Shown: in pieces, positions 53,650-62,668 of the stretch
Layout of the letters: each line of letters begins with the position of its first letter
How positions within the stretch are numbered: position 1 is the first letter of the stretch
Assembly (NCBI GenBank): GCA_016709965.1
Contig: JADJLT010000001.1
Span: 1,571,001-1,635,000 of the forward strand
Length of the DNA stretch: 64,000 nt
DNA from: Betaproteobacteria bacterium
Lineage (GTDB): Bacteria > Pseudomonadota > Gammaproteobacteria > Burkholderiales > Rhodocyclaceae
Direction of reading: 5' to 3'
Program-made: the position numbers and the translations under genes
The notes under the pieces: generated by a model
The model's input: the letters and a program-made list of their open reading frames with translations, nothing else
The model's database searches: none
What the model was told of the DNA's origin: nothing

Positions 53650-54594
53650 ATGGCGCAACAAGCCAATCACCCTCTTCCCAACGGCTATCCGCTTGAAGAG
53701 TACACGATAGACCGCCAGCTTTCGCTCGGCGGCTTTTCGATTGTGTACCTGGCCACGGATGCGGGCGGCCATCAGGTGGCGATCAAGGAGTATCTGCCCA
53801 ACAGCCTGGCCTTGCGGGGGCGCGGCCAGACCAAGCCGCTGATTACGGCTGATCATCTGGGCGCCTTCCGTTACGGGATGAAGTGCTTTTTCGAGGAAGG
53901 CCGCGCGCTGGCCCGCCTGTCGCACCCGAACGTCATTCGCGTCGTCAATTTTTTCCGTGCCAATGAGACCGTGTACATGGTGATGGAGTACGAGCATGGA
54001 CGAACCTTGCAGGAATTCATCCAGAAGCATCAGGGACACATCTCCGAACGCTTTATCCGCGGCGTTTTCACCCGTATGCTGAACGGACTGCGCGAAGTGC
54101 ATTCGAACAAGCTGCTGCATCTCGATCTCAAGCCCTCCAACATCTACCTGCGCGCCGACAACACGCCGGTGTTGATCGATTTTGGCGCGGCGCGCCAGAC
54201 CTTGATCACCGACCAGCCTGTACTCAAGCCGATGTACACGCCCGGCTTCGCGTCTCCAGAACACTATGGTTCGCGCAAGGATCTGGGCCCATGGAGCGAC
54301 ATCTACAGCGTCGGTGCGTCAATGTATGCCTGCCTCGCGGGCTGCGCGCCGCAAGCGGCCGACGCTCGCTTGAAAAAGGACACGCTGCCCCCCGCCATGT
54401 TGCGCTGGGACGGCCAGTTCTCGGACCGCCTGCTCGAAATCATCGACTGGTGTCTCAACCTCAATCACCTTTACCGTCCGCAAAGCGTCTTTGCACTGCA
54501 AAAAGCGCTCGTCGAGACCATTACGCCGCCGCGCCCGAAGAGTAATCCGAACTGGATCGGTCGCTTTGTCGAGAAAATCAGAAAGCCGACTTAA
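53650..54594 (+). CDS. Serine/threonine protein kinase
   Basis: 314 residues with a Hanks-type kinase domain: glycine loop LSLGGFSIVYLATD, ATP-binding Lys in VAIKEYLPNS (near 46), catalytic loop HLDLKPSNIYL (near 157; Leu replaces the Arg of HRD, so it is a non-RD kinase), DFGAAR (near 176) and a PE motif in ASPEHYGS. No membrane span. Its stop overlaps the start of the PP2C phosphatase gene (TAATG). The pair probably forms a reversible phosphorylation switch; substrate unknown. No type VI genes nearby. Confidence 0.92.
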   Translation: MAQQANHPLPNGYPLEEYTIDRQLSLGGFSIVYLATDAGGHQVAIKEYLPNSLALRGRGQTKPLITADHLGAFRYGMKCFFEEGRALARLSHPNVIRVVNFFRANETVYMVMEYEHGRTLQEFIQKHQGHISERFIRGVFTRMLNGLREVHSNKLLHLDLKPSNIYLRADNTPVLIDFGAARQTLITDQPVLKPMYTPGFASPEHYGSRKDLGPWSDIYSVGASMYACLAGCAPQAADARLKKDTLPPAMLRWDGQFSDRLLEIIDWCLNLNHLYRPQSVFALQKALVETITPPRPKSNPNWIGRFVEKIRKPT

Positions 54595-55511
54595 TGAGAT
54601 TCACCATCTATCAGGAGAGCCGCCAAGGCGGCCGCGCCAACAACGAAGACCGGACGACCTACTGCTACTCACGTGACGCCTTGCTGATGGTCGTTGCGGA
54701 CGGCATGGGCGGACATCACTATGGCGAGATCGCCGCGCAGATCGTCGTTCAGACGCTGGCCGATTCCTTCCAGCGTGAAGCACGGCCCCTGCTCGCCGAC
54801 CCCTTCCGCTTCCTGCAGAAGGGCATGACCAACGCTCATCACGCCATTCTCGACTACGCGTCACGTCACAAGCTGAAAGACACGCCACGCACCACCTGCG
54901 TCGCCTGTATCGTTCAGGACAATGTCGGCTACTGGGCACATGCCGGTGATTCCCGGCTTTACCTGATCCGCGATGGCCGCCTCATTGCGCAGACCAAGGA
55001 TCACTCACGCATCCGCCTGCTGATCGACGAGGGCATGATCACCGAGGCTCAGGCGCACTTTCACCCGGATCGCAACAAGATCTACAGCTGCCTGGGCAGT
55101 CCGACGCCGCCGGAAATCGAATTTTCGCGCAAGACGCCGCTGGATCACGGCGATATCGTGCTGTTAAGTACCGACGGCCTGTGGGGCGAAATCCCGGGCG
55201 AAATGATGGCTACCTCGCTGAAAGGCGCAAACCTGGTGCAGGCAATACCGCAGCTGCTCAGTCAGGCCGAGGCCAAGGCTGGCGCCCACGGCGACAATCT
55301 TTCCGTCGTTGCCGTGCGCTGGGAGGACACCTACGTCGAAGACGCCAGCAGTGCCATTTCGACCCAGACCATGACCCAGGACGAAGTCACGACCCGGCTC
55401 GACGAGTTCGGCCGAAACCCGGCCTACAAGAGCGATCTGAGTGATGATGAAATTGAGCGGGCGATTGATGAAATCCGCTCCGCCATCGACAAATACACCC
55501 CAAAAAAATAA
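54594..55511 (+). CDS. PP2C-type serine/threonine phosphatase
   Basis: 305 residues. PP2C motifs: NNEDRTTYC (metal-binding Asp), VADGMGGHHYGEIAA, WAHAGDSRLYLIRDGRL, TKDHS and DIVLLSTDGLWGEI, GDNLSVVAVRW. A C-terminal helical tail of about 60 residues follows. Translationally coupled to the kinase. Expected to reverse that kinase's phosphorylation. Confidence 0.93.
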   Translation: MRFTIYQESRQGGRANNEDRTTYCYSRDALLMVVADGMGGHHYGEIAAQIVVQTLADSFQREARPLLADPFRFLQKGMTNAHHAILDYASRHKLKDTPRTTCVACIVQDNVGYWAHAGDSRLYLIRDGRLIAQTKDHSRIRLLIDEGMITEAQAHFHPDRNKIYSCLGSPTPPEIEFSRKTPLDHGDIVLLSTDGLWGEIPGEMMATSLKGANLVQAIPQLLSQAEAKAGAHGDNLSVVAVRWEDTYVEDASSAISTQTMTQDEVTTRLDEFGRNPAYKSDLSDDEIERAIDEIRSAIDKYTPKK

Positions 55512-55519
55512 GGAACACC

Positions 55520-56236
55520 ATGCGCCCCAGCCAACGTCAGCCGGACCAACTCCGCACCGTCAAAATCACCCGCAATTTCACTCGCCATGCCGAAGGCTCA
55601 GTACTGATCGAAATGGGTGATACCCGCGTGCTGTGCACCGCCTCGGTCGAGGAAAACGTACCGCCTTTCCTGCGCGGCAAGGGCCAGGGCTGGGTAACAG
55701 CCGAGTACGGCATGCTGCCCCGCGCCACGCACACCCGTTCGGCCCGCGAAGCCGCCAAAGGCAAGCAGACCGGCCGGACACAGGAAATCCAGCGCCTGAT
55801 TGGCCGCAGCCTGCGTGCAGTCACCGACCTCAAGGCGCTGGGCGAACGCCAGATCACGCTTGATTGCGACGTGCTTCAGGCCGACGGCGGCACGCGCTGC
55901 GCCTCGATCACCGGCGCCTGGGTGGCGCTCCATGAAGCCTGCGAAAAACTGGTCACGGCCGGCAAACTGCCAACCAACCCGGTTCGCGACCACGTGGCCG
56001 CCATTTCGGTCGGCATCTACAAGGGTGCGCCCGTGCTCGACCTCGACTATCCGGAAGACTCGGACTGCGACACTGACATGAACGTCGTCATGACCGGTGC
56101 GGGCGGCATTGTAGAAATCCAGGGTACAGCCGAGGGCGAACCGTTCAGCCGCGAGCAAATGAGCACGCTGGTCGATCTCGCCACCATGGGCATCCGCCAG
56201 CTGACCGCAGCTCAGCAAAGCGCATTGGCTTCGTGA
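55520..56236 (+). CDS. rph: Ribonuclease PH
   Basis: 238 residues. RPSQRQPDQLRTVKITRNFT at the start, VTAEYGMLPRATHTRSAREA, and the catalytic region GTRCASITGAWVALHEAC. Phosphorolytic 3'-exonuclease that trims tRNA precursors. Start 8 bp after the phosphatase gene, with AAGGA. Overlaps the rdgB start region. Confidence 0.97.
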   Translation: MRPSQRQPDQLRTVKITRNFTRHAEGSVLIEMGDTRVLCTASVEENVPPFLRGKGQGWVTAEYGMLPRATHTRSAREAAKGKQTGRTQEIQRLIGRSLRAVTDLKALGERQITLDCDVLQADGGTRCASITGAWVALHEACEKLVTAGKLPTNPVRDHVAAISVGIYKGAPVLDLDYPEDSDCDTDMNVVMTGAGGIVEIQGTAEGEPFSREQMSTLVDLATMGIRQLTAAQQSALAS

Positions 56237-56244
56237 GTGCCGGC

Positions 56245-56832
56245 ATGAAAAAGCTTGTCCTCGCTTCCAATAACGCCAAGAAAATGAAGGAGCTGAACGC
56301 GCTGCTGGCCCCCCTTGGTTTCGAGGTCATTCCGCAGGGCCAGCTCGGGATTGCAGAAGCCGAAGAACCCCACTGCACCTTCATTGAAAACGCGCTGGCC
56401 AAGGCCAGGCACGCATCGAAAGAGAGCGGCCTGCCCGCGCTGGCCGATGATTCAGGCCTATGCGTCGCTGCGCTCGGTGGCGCCCCCGGCGTCTATTCGG
56501 CGCGCTATGCCGGCGAGCCGAAATCTGATGCCCGTAACAACCAGAAGCTGCTCGCCGAACTCGGTGACAACTGCCACCGTGACGCGCATTTCGTCTCGGT
56601 GATCGTGCTGGTTCGCCATGCCGATGACCCGCAACCCCTGATCGCCGAAGGCGAATGGCACGGCGAAATTCTGCCGGCCGAACGCGGTGAAGGCGGTTTC
56701 GGCTACGACCCAATGTTTTATTTGCCGGAATTCGATAAAACAGCCGCCGAACTCGATGCCGAACCAAAGAATCGTATATCGCATCGTGGCCAGGCCATGC
56801 AACAACTGATCGCTCGCCTGCAGGCGCTGTAA
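56245..56832 (+). CDS. rdgB: XTP/dITP pyrophosphatase
   Basis: 195 residues from the ATG at 56245; a GTG at 56233 overlapping the rph stop would add 4. Conserved LVLASNNAKKMKELNALLAP, ADDSGLCVAALGGAPGVYSA RYAG, and EGGFGYDPMFYLPE. Removes deaminated purine nucleotides from the pool. The rph-rdgB-hemW order is common in this class. Confidence 0.96.
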   Translation: MKKLVLASNNAKKMKELNALLAPLGFEVIPQGQLGIAEAEEPHCTFIENALAKARHASKESGLPALADDSGLCVAALGGAPGVYSARYAGEPKSDARNNQKLLAELGDNCHRDAHFVSVIVLVRHADDPQPLIAEGEWHGEILPAERGEGGFGYDPMFYLPEFDKTAAELDAEPKNRISHRGQAMQQLIARLQAL

Positions 56833-56836
56833 ATCC

Positions 56837-58039
56837 GTGGCCCGTACCATTCCGATTTTTGCCCAAAATTCCCGGTTGACCGCAGCAAACCTCGAATTCC
56901 GCGTTTCCCCGCCTTTGGCGCTCTACGTCCATGTGCCGTGGTGCGTGCGGAAGTGTCCGTATTGCGATTTCAACTCGCACGAGGCCAACGGCACGATTCC
57001 CGAACGCGAATACGTCGACGCCCTGATCGCCGACCTGCAATCCGCCCTGCCGCTAATCTGGGGCCGCCCCGTGGCCAGCGTCTTCTTTGGCGGCGGCACG
57101 CCCAGCCTGCTTTCGCCGGCCGCCATCGACGAGTTGATCACCGCCTTCCGTGCGCTAGCCATGCTGTCGCCCGATGCGGAAATCACATTGGAAGCCAATC
57201 CCGGCACCGTCGAAGCCGAGAAATTTGCGGGCTTCCGTTCCGCCGGCGTCAATCGCCTGTCGCTCGGCATTCAGAGCTTCAACGATGATCATCTCAAAGC
57301 ACTCGGTCGCATTCACGGCGCCGCCGAAGCCAAGCGCGCCGCACAACTGGCCGGCGAACATTTCGACTCATTCAATCTCGACTTGATGTATGGCCTGCCT
57401 GGCCAAACGCATGAGCAAGCACTCACTGACGTCGAAACAGCCCTGGGGTTTTCGCCTTCGCATCTGTCGTGCTACCAGCTCACACTGGAGCCGAATACCC
57501 GCTTCGCGGCCTTCCCGCCGGAACTACCCGAGGGGGACATCTGCGCCGACATGCAGGAGAGCATTGAGGCCCGCTTGGCCACCGCCGGTTTCAGCAACTA
57601 CGAAACCTCGGCCTTTGCCCGGCGCGGCAAGCAGTGCAAGCACAACCTGAACTACTGGTATTTTGGCGATTATCTCGGCATCGGTGCCGGCGCCCATGCC
57701 AAGCTGACGCTGCATGACCGCGTGCTGCGCCAGATGCGCTGGAAGCACCCGACAGCGTATCTGGACAACGTGCAGCGCGGCAATCCGCTTCAGGAATCGC
57801 GCGACGTCGATATCAGCGAGCTGCCTTTCGAGTTTCTGATGAATACCCTGCGCCTGGCCGATGGCTTTCACCCGTCACTGTTCGAAGCCCGTACGGCACA
57901 ATCCCTGAATGCCATCCTGCCGAAACTCAAGGCGGCCGAAGCCGAAGGCCTGCTGGAGATCGGTCCGGAGCGCATTGCGCCAACCCTGCGCGGCAGACGA
58001 TTTCTCAACGTCCTGCTTGAGCGCTTTCTCGATCGTTAA
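56837..58039 (+). CDS. hemW: Radical SAM haem chaperone HemW
   Basis: 400 residues from the GTG at 56837. Radical-SAM cluster CVRKCPYCDFNSHE, FFGGGTPSLLS, LEANPGTVE and a C-terminal HemW domain. Carries haem to respiratory enzymes rather than oxidising coproporphyrinogen. The first 25 codons before SPPLALYVHVPWC are unusual: a dispersed element encodes IFAQNSRLTAAN. Homologues normally start within about 10 residues of LYVHVPWC, so the true start may be an in-frame TTG at 56876 inside the element; no good ribosome site is visible for either. Confidence 0.92.
   Translation: MARTIPIFAQNSRLTAANLEFRVSPPLALYVHVPWCVRKCPYCDFNSHEANGTIPEREYVDALIADLQSALPLIWGRPVASVFFGGGTPSLLSPAAIDELITAFRALAMLSPDAEITLEANPGTVEAEKFAGFRSAGVNRLSLGIQSFNDDHLKALGRIHGAAEAKRAAQLAGEHFDSFNLDLMYGLPGQTHEQALTDVETALGFSPSHLSCYQLTLEPNTRFAAFPPELPEGDICADMQESIEARLATAGFSNYETSAFARRGKQCKHNLNYWYFGDYLGIGAGAHAKLTLHDRVLRQMRWKHPTAYLDNVQRGNPLQESRDVDISELPFEFLMNTLRLADGFHPSLFEARTAQSLNAILPKLKAAEAEGLLEIGPERIAPTLRGRRFLNVLLERFLDR
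56854..56890 (+). repeat. Dispersed element, copy L (5' end of hemW)
   Basis: GATTTTTGCCCAAAATTCCC followed by GGTTGACCGCAGCAAAC; core at 56872-56882. Here the element is sense to the gene. Confidence 0.82.
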
Positions 58040-58040
58040 T

Positions 58041-58074
58041 AAAAAAAATGGCCCGACTCTGAGGAGCGGGCCAT
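58041..58074 (-). terminator. Terminator for the YidB-like gene
   Basis: Stem ATGGCCCG (58048-58055) with CGGGCCAT (58067-58074); on the minus strand it is followed by a run of eight Ts. About 110 bp past the YidB-like stop. Confidence 0.75.
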
Positions 58075-58183
58075 GAACGAGAGGTTAGTCCAAGCACGTT
58101 GCATCCGACCAAGATCAAGGCAGATGCTACCGAACGCCATCCCGTTGTGGAATGCGGCATTTCGCCGCAGTCCCGACGATTGA

Positions 58184-58597
58184 TCAGCCAAACATCTTGC
58201 CTTTAAGCAACTCCAGCCCTTGCGCCATCAAGTCGCCACCGCCCCCTTGGGGCAACTGGCCATTCGGGGTCAGGTGATCGACCAGTTGCGGCAACATGCT
58301 GGCCAGACTGCCGGAAGCCTGGTCCGGGCTGACACCAAGCTTTGCTGCAATATCCTGCAGGGTGGAGCCACCAAGCACGCTTTGTAGTTGCTCGGCCGAA
58401 ATCGGCAAATTCTGACCGTTCGACACCCAGGAATTAACGATATTGCCGAGGCCGCCTTGCTGGAAGGAATTGACCAGTCCGGCCAGACCACCCGTCTGCG
58501 GATTGTTGAGGAGTTGCATGGCAACCTCGAGCAAACCATTGCCACCACCGGATTGACCACCACTCAGCGCACCAACGACAGAATCAAGCAGACTCAT
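58184..58597 (-). CDS. YidB/DUF937 family protein
   Basis: 137 residues, Gly/Gln/Leu-rich: MSLLDSVVGALSGGQSGGGN, LVNSFQQGGLGNIVNSWVSN GQN, and LAAKLGVSPDQA-type helix IAAKLGVSPDQASGSLASML. Matches DUF937/YidB proteins of unknown function. No signal peptide. Monocistronic with its own terminator. Confidence 0.9.
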   Translation of the reverse strand: MSLLDSVVGALSGGQSGGGNGLLEVAMQLLNNPQTGGLAGLVNSFQQGGLGNIVNSWVSNGQNLPISAEQLQSVLGGSTLQDIAAKLGVSPDQASGSLASMLPQLVDHLTPNGQLPQGGGGDLMAQGLELLKGKMFG

Positions 58598-58713
58598 ATT
58601 TATTCTCCGAAAGGAATTAGGTAATCCATCCTAATCTTTTGACATGACGACTTGTGTGAATATTTGCGAAACATGGCCACCGGGAAATCCCATAAGAAAG
58701 TCGAATCGAGCGC

Positions 58714-60393
58714 TCAGGCAGCAGCCTTCTTTTGCGCCGCCGACGCCTCTTCTCGAACCCGCTTTGCTTCGTCGAGCAGGTAGCGCTGGTAGTCTTCCAG
58801 ATCGCCGTCGAACGGTGCGACACCGCCCTTGGAGACCAGCCAGAACTCGTCACAGACCGAGCGCAGCATTGCCCGGTCATGGCTGACCAGCATGACAGTG
58901 CCTTCAAATTCGTTAAGCGCGACGGCCAAGGCTTCGCGGGTGTTGAGGTCGAGGTGATTGGTCGGTTCGTCGAGGAGCAGCAGGTTGGGGCGTTGCCAGA
59001 CGATCATGCACAGCACCAGCCGGGCCTTTTCGCCACCGCTCATGGTGCCGACCGCCTGTTTGACCATTTCACCGCCGAAGTTGAAGGTGCCGAGGAAATT
59101 GCGTAGCTCCTGCTCGCGTCCCGGTACGTTGCTGCGGCCGTTGGCAATCGCTTCCTTGGCCAGACGAACCATGTGTTCGAGCGGCGTGTCCTGCGGGCGC
59201 AGCACGTCGAGTTCCTGCTGTGCGAAGTAGCCGATGTTCAGGCCCTTGCCTTCGGTGAGGTCACCACTGATCGCCGCCAATTCACAGGCGATGGTCTTGA
59301 CCAGCGTCGACTTGCCCTGACCGTTGGCACCAAGGATACCAATGCGCTGGCCGGCCATCACCGAGCGGTTGATGCCGCGGACAATAACCGTCGACGGCGT
59401 GCCATCCGGGGCATCTTCCGCCGGCGGGTAGCCGATGGTGACGTCCATCATCGACAGCATCGGGTTGGGCAGGTTCTGCGGCTCCTGGAACTCGAAGGTG
59501 AATTCGGCATCGGCCAGCACCGGCGCAATTTTTTCCATGCGGTCCAGCGCCTTGACCCGACTCTGCGCCTGCTTGGCCTTGCTGGCCTTGGCCTTGAAGC
59601 GGGCAATGAAGGACTGCAGATGGGCGATCTTCTCAGCCTGCTTGGCCATCGTGGCCTGCTGCAGCAGCATTTGCTCGGCGCGCATGTCCTCGAACTTGCT
59701 GTAGTTGCCGCCGTAGCGAACCAGCTTGGCGTTGTCGATGTGCAGCGTGACGCCGGTGATGGCGTCGAGAAATTCGCGGTCGTGGCTGATCATGACCAGC
59801 GTGCCCTGGTAGCGCTTGAGCCAGGCTTCGAGCCAGACCAGGGCGTCCAAGTCCAGGTGGTTGGTCGGTTCGTCGAGCAGCAGGATGTCGGACGGGCACA
59901 TCAGGGCGCGCGCCAGTTGCAGGCGCATGCGCCAGCCGCCGGAGAAGCTGTTGACCGGCTTGTACAGTTCCGACACCTTGAAGCCGAGGCCGAGGATCAG
60001 TGACTGGGCTCGCGCTTCGGCATCGTGCTCGCCGGCATCGTTGAGCGCCATGTAGGCTTCAGCCATGCGCATGCCGTCGTCGCTGGCTTCGGCGTCATGT
60101 ACTTCGTTGCGGGCGGCGAGCAGCTTGGTGTCACCGTCGATGACGAAGTCGGTCGCGCTCTGCTCGGTCTCCGGCATGTCCTGCGAAACCTGCCCCATCT
60201 GCCATTGCCTGGGAATCGAGTAATCCCCGCCATCCTCATGCAGCGTGCCGTTGAGCAGCGCGAACAGCGTGGACTTGCCGGCACCGTTGCGTCCGACCAA
60301 GCCGACCTTCTCACCGGGGTTGATGGTGACGGAGGCCTTGTCCAGCAGCACTTTCGAGCTGCGGCGCAGGGTGACGTTCTTGAGGATGATCAT
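58714..60393 (-). CDS. ABC-F family ATPase (YheS-like)
   Basis: 559 residues with two ATP-binding cassettes and no membrane domain. First: GLVGRNGAGKSTLFALLNGT, SFSGGWRMRLQLARAL, LLLDEPTNHLDLDAL. Second: GILGANGQGKSTLVKTIACE, TMSGGEKARLVLCM, LLLDEPTNHLDLNTR. The basic linker between (FKAKASKAKQAQSRVKALDR) is the ribosome-binding P-site motif region of ABC-F proteins. Closest in phrasing to E. coli YheS. Probably a translation factor or ribosome-protection ATPase. Confidence 0.92.
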   Translation of the reverse strand: MIILKNVTLRRSSKVLLDKASVTINPGEKVGLVGRNGAGKSTLFALLNGTLHEDGGDYSIPRQWQMGQVSQDMPETEQSATDFVIDGDTKLLAARNEVHDAEASDDGMRMAEAYMALNDAGEHDAEARAQSLILGLGFKVSELYKPVNSFSGGWRMRLQLARALMCPSDILLLDEPTNHLDLDALVWLEAWLKRYQGTLVMISHDREFLDAITGVTLHIDNAKLVRYGGNYSKFEDMRAEQMLLQQATMAKQAEKIAHLQSFIARFKAKASKAKQAQSRVKALDRMEKIAPVLADAEFTFEFQEPQNLPNPMLSMMDVTIGYPPAEDAPDGTPSTVIVRGINRSVMAGQRIGILGANGQGKSTLVKTIACELAAISGDLTEGKGLNIGYFAQQELDVLRPQDTPLEHMVRLAKEAIANGRSNVPGREQELRNFLGTFNFGGEMVKQAVGTMSGGEKARLVLCMIVWQRPNLLLLDEPTNHLDLNTREALAVALNEFEGTVMLVSHDRAMLRSVCDEFWLVSKGGVAPFDGDLEDYQRYLLDEAKRVREEASAAQKKAAA

Positions 60394-60432
60394 GGGGTGT
60401 TCTTTTCTTCAGTAGTGGGCGCGGACGCCCGG

Positions 60433-60822
60433 TCAGGCAATGATGTCGCCATCGATATAGAACCAGCGGCCGTCTTCGCGGACGAAGCGGCTTATTTCGT
60501 GCAGTCGGTGGCCGCGGCCGTCAATGCGGTAGCGAGCGACAAATTCGACTGTGGCGTGATTTTCATCCTGCTGCTGGCAGCGCTTGATCTCCAGGCCCAG
60601 CCATTTGGTGCCGTCGTCCTCGGCCAGATCAAGGCTGCTCGGCCGTGTCGATGGATGCCAGCTGGCCAGCAGGTAATCGGACAACTTCAGCACGTAGGCG
60701 CTATAGCGCGAACGCATCAGCGCCTCGGCGGTTATTTCATTCTTGGCCGAAATATGCAGTTGACCGCAGCAATCGGCGTAACGCCTGCCGCTGCCACAGG
60801 GGCAGGCGTCACTCACTTTCAT
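60433..60822 (-). CDS. YchJ family SEC-C protein
   Basis: 129 residues. N-terminal zinc-binding SEC-C motif (CPCGSGRRYADCCG), then the UPF0225/YchJ domain with EALMRSRYSAYVLKLSDYLL and WLGLEIKRC. Immediately after the SEC-C cysteines the segment QLHISAKNEI is encoded by a dispersed element; the second Cys pair itself sits at the element's edge. Function of the family is uncertain. Overlaps rdgC by ATGA. Confidence 0.87.
   Translation of the reverse strand: MKVSDACPCGSGRRYADCCGQLHISAKNEITAEALMRSRYSAYVLKLSDYLLASWHPSTRPSSLDLAEDDGTKWLGLEIKRCQQQDENHATVEFVARYRIDGRGHRLHEISRFVREDGRWFYIDGDIIA
60736..60774 (+). repeat. Dispersed element, copy M (inside the YchJ-like gene)
   Basis: TTCATTCTTGGCCGAAATAT followed by GCAGTTGACCGCAGCAATC; core variant GCAGTTGACCG at 60757-60767. 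Antisense to the gene. Confidence 0.75.
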
Positions 60823-61736
60823 TTGTCTTCGACTACCTCGCCGCCAAGCGCTTCAACCAGTTGCGGCAAGAAGCGGGCGAATTCGCCAGTCATCAGCGCG
60901 AAATCGGCGTCGAATTGCTCGTCGGCGTGTTCTGCCGTCTTCTCCGCGGCTTCCTTGAGCAGGTCAAGGAAAGCGAGGCGCTTGATTTCCATCTTTTCGC
61001 CAAGGACGAAGGAGATGCGGTCATCCCAGGTCAGGGCCAACTTGGTCGGCATCTTGCCGCTGGCCAGGTGGGCCTTGATCTCGCCGCTGATTTCATCGCC
61101 ATCGAGCGGGTGGCGAACGTAACGAACCGCTGCCTTTTCCTCGCCCGCTGCTTTGAGTTCGCAGTCGCGGTCAATGGTGAAACCGGCCGGGGCGTCGCCA
61201 CCGGCCAGCCAGTCAGCCATTGCCGCTTGCGGCGACACCTGCGTGTGCAGCATGCTGAGCGGGAAATCGTCCAAACAATGGCGCAGATGCTCGATCACTT
61301 CTTCGGCCTTGGCAGGGCTGGCCGCGTCAACGCAGAACCAGCCGTTTTGCGGATCAATCCAGACGTAGGTGGTGCGGCGACGGGTGAAGGCACGCGGCAT
61401 CAGCTCTTCGGTCACGCGCTCGCGCAATTCCTTCAGTTGCTTGCGACCGGGCGCGTAGCCTTGCTGGGCTTCGACCAGCTCGGCGCGCTCCTTGACCTCG
61501 TCATTGACTACCGACGAAGGCAGCAGGCGTTGCTCGACGCTGAGGGCAATCATCCATTGCTGGCCAAGTGAATAAACCAATGCGCCATCACGACGTGGCG
61601 CCACCCAGCCCCGACTCATCGGCTGGTTGCTGGGGCATTTGACGAAGGGGCCACGGGCCAGTTGTTCGTCAAATTTAGCGAGATCGACGTTCCACGGCGT
61701 CGGCAGGCGGTAAAGCTGGAGATTACGGAACCACAT
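60819..61736 (-). CDS. rdgC: Recombination-associated protein RdgC
   Basis: 305 residues. Start MWFRNLQLYRLPTPWNVDLA, GWVAPRRDGALVYSLGQQWM and LPREVTDELMPRAF-like RERVTEELMPRAFTRRRTTY. RdgC forms a ring-shaped dimer on duplex DNA and restrains RecA; typical length is about 300. First gene of a two-gene unit with the YchJ-like gene. Confidence 0.96.
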   Translation of the reverse strand: MWFRNLQLYRLPTPWNVDLAKFDEQLARGPFVKCPSNQPMSRGWVAPRRDGALVYSLGQQWMIALSVEQRLLPSSVVNDEVKERAELVEAQQGYAPGRKQLKELRERVTEELMPRAFTRRRTTYVWIDPQNGWFCVDAASPAKAEEVIEHLRHCLDDFPLSMLHTQVSPQAAMADWLAGGDAPAGFTIDRDCELKAAGEEKAAVRYVRHPLDGDEISGEIKAHLASGKMPTKLALTWDDRISFVLGEKMEIKRLAFLDLLKEAAEKTAEHADEQFDADFALMTGEFARFLPQLVEALGGEVVEDK

Positions 61737-61930
61737 GAATCATTCCCGATTTGATGTCATTGAGGCGCGAGAGTTTAACAGCCCACCCGGCCTGGCGCAT
61801 GACGAGCAAGCAGTAAGGTCATTGATTGCAGAAATCAATCGATCCCTGCGTGATCTATTTAACAGGGAAATATTGCCGGTCCGGCTAATCTTCAAATCAT
61901 CAAAAAGGAAGATACGGCAAGGTTTTGAAC

Positions 61931-62668
61931 ATGAAAAAAATACTCAAATACGGCTTTCTGGCCGCCGCCGGTTGCCTGCTGGCAGTACCCGCATCCGCTG
62001 CTCTGGTCAGTATTCAGGAAGTTGATATTGCCAATGGCATGTCCACTGGCGGACTGGTTTTGCCGGTCGACTCACGAACCATCAATTACTGGGCCGGGCT
62101 GCAAAAACTGCTCATCAACGGTAGCGCGAATGTCTTGGCATTTTGCGCCGATCCCTGGGAATGGACATCGCCGAACACGGTGAACTACAGCACCAACAGC
62201 CTCGACGCCGTTTTTGGCACGCCGAAGGCCAGGATGATCAGCGAGCTATATTCGGAAGCCTATAGCGGCACACTTCTGCCGAGCAATCTCGGTGGCAACC
62301 TGAACGCCGCAGCATTCCAGTTGGCCTTATGGGAAATCATCGCGGACGACAATCCGGCGATAGCCGGCCTGCAGGCAAATCTGAACAATGGCCTGGTTCA
62401 TGTCGTACAGGGCACCAATGCAAACCTGATCGCCGCGACCAATGTGTTGCTGAGCCATATCGATGGCGTTTACGGAAATGAAAACTACGCCTTCACCTTT
62501 TATACGAATGGCCGTTCTGCCGGACAAGCCGGACAAGCTGGCTACCAGGATTTTCTGGTAGCCAACCGCGTCCCTGAACCCGGCACAATCAGCCTAGTCG
62601 TCAGTGCACTGAGTGCGCTGAGCGGCCTTAGTGTGCTTGGCCTGCGCCGCCAGTCTTCCCAATCATAA
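61931..62668 (+). CDS. PEP-CTERM protein with thioester-domain-like Cys and Gln motifs
   Basis: 245 residues from the ATG at 61931. Signal peptide MKKILKYGFLAAAGCLLAVP with cleavage after ASA. C-terminal PEP-CTERM sorting signal: RVPEPGTISLVVSALSALSG and a closing RRQSSQS, predicting export and processing by exosortase. The middle contains VLAFCADPWEW (Cys72) and NAAAFQLALWEI (Gln130), resembling the Cys and Gln of internal thioester adhesin domains. Cell-surface or biofilm role likely. The 3' end overlaps the convergent cytochrome by 41 bp. Confidence 0.85.
   Translation: MKKILKYGFLAAAGCLLAVPASAALVSIQEVDIANGMSTGGLVLPVDSRTINYWAGLQKLLINGSANVLAFCADPWEWTSPNTVNYSTNSLDAVFGTPKARMISELYSEAYSGTLLPSNLGGNLNAAAFQLALWEIIADDNPAIAGLQANLNNGLVHVVQGTNANLIAATNVLLSHIDGVYGNENYAFTFYTNGRSAGQAGQAGYQDFLVANRVPEPGTISLVVSALSALSGLSVLGLRRQSSQS

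Noticed and set aside
53650..55511. Kinase/phosphatase pair as part of a type VI secretion cluster
   Set aside because: No secretion genes adjoin; the pair is next to rph, rdgB and hemW.
61152..61185. Possible reverse copy of the dispersed element inside rdgC
   Set aside because: GCGGTCAATGG resembles part of the core but the A/T tract is absent and the encoded residues fit the RdgC family.
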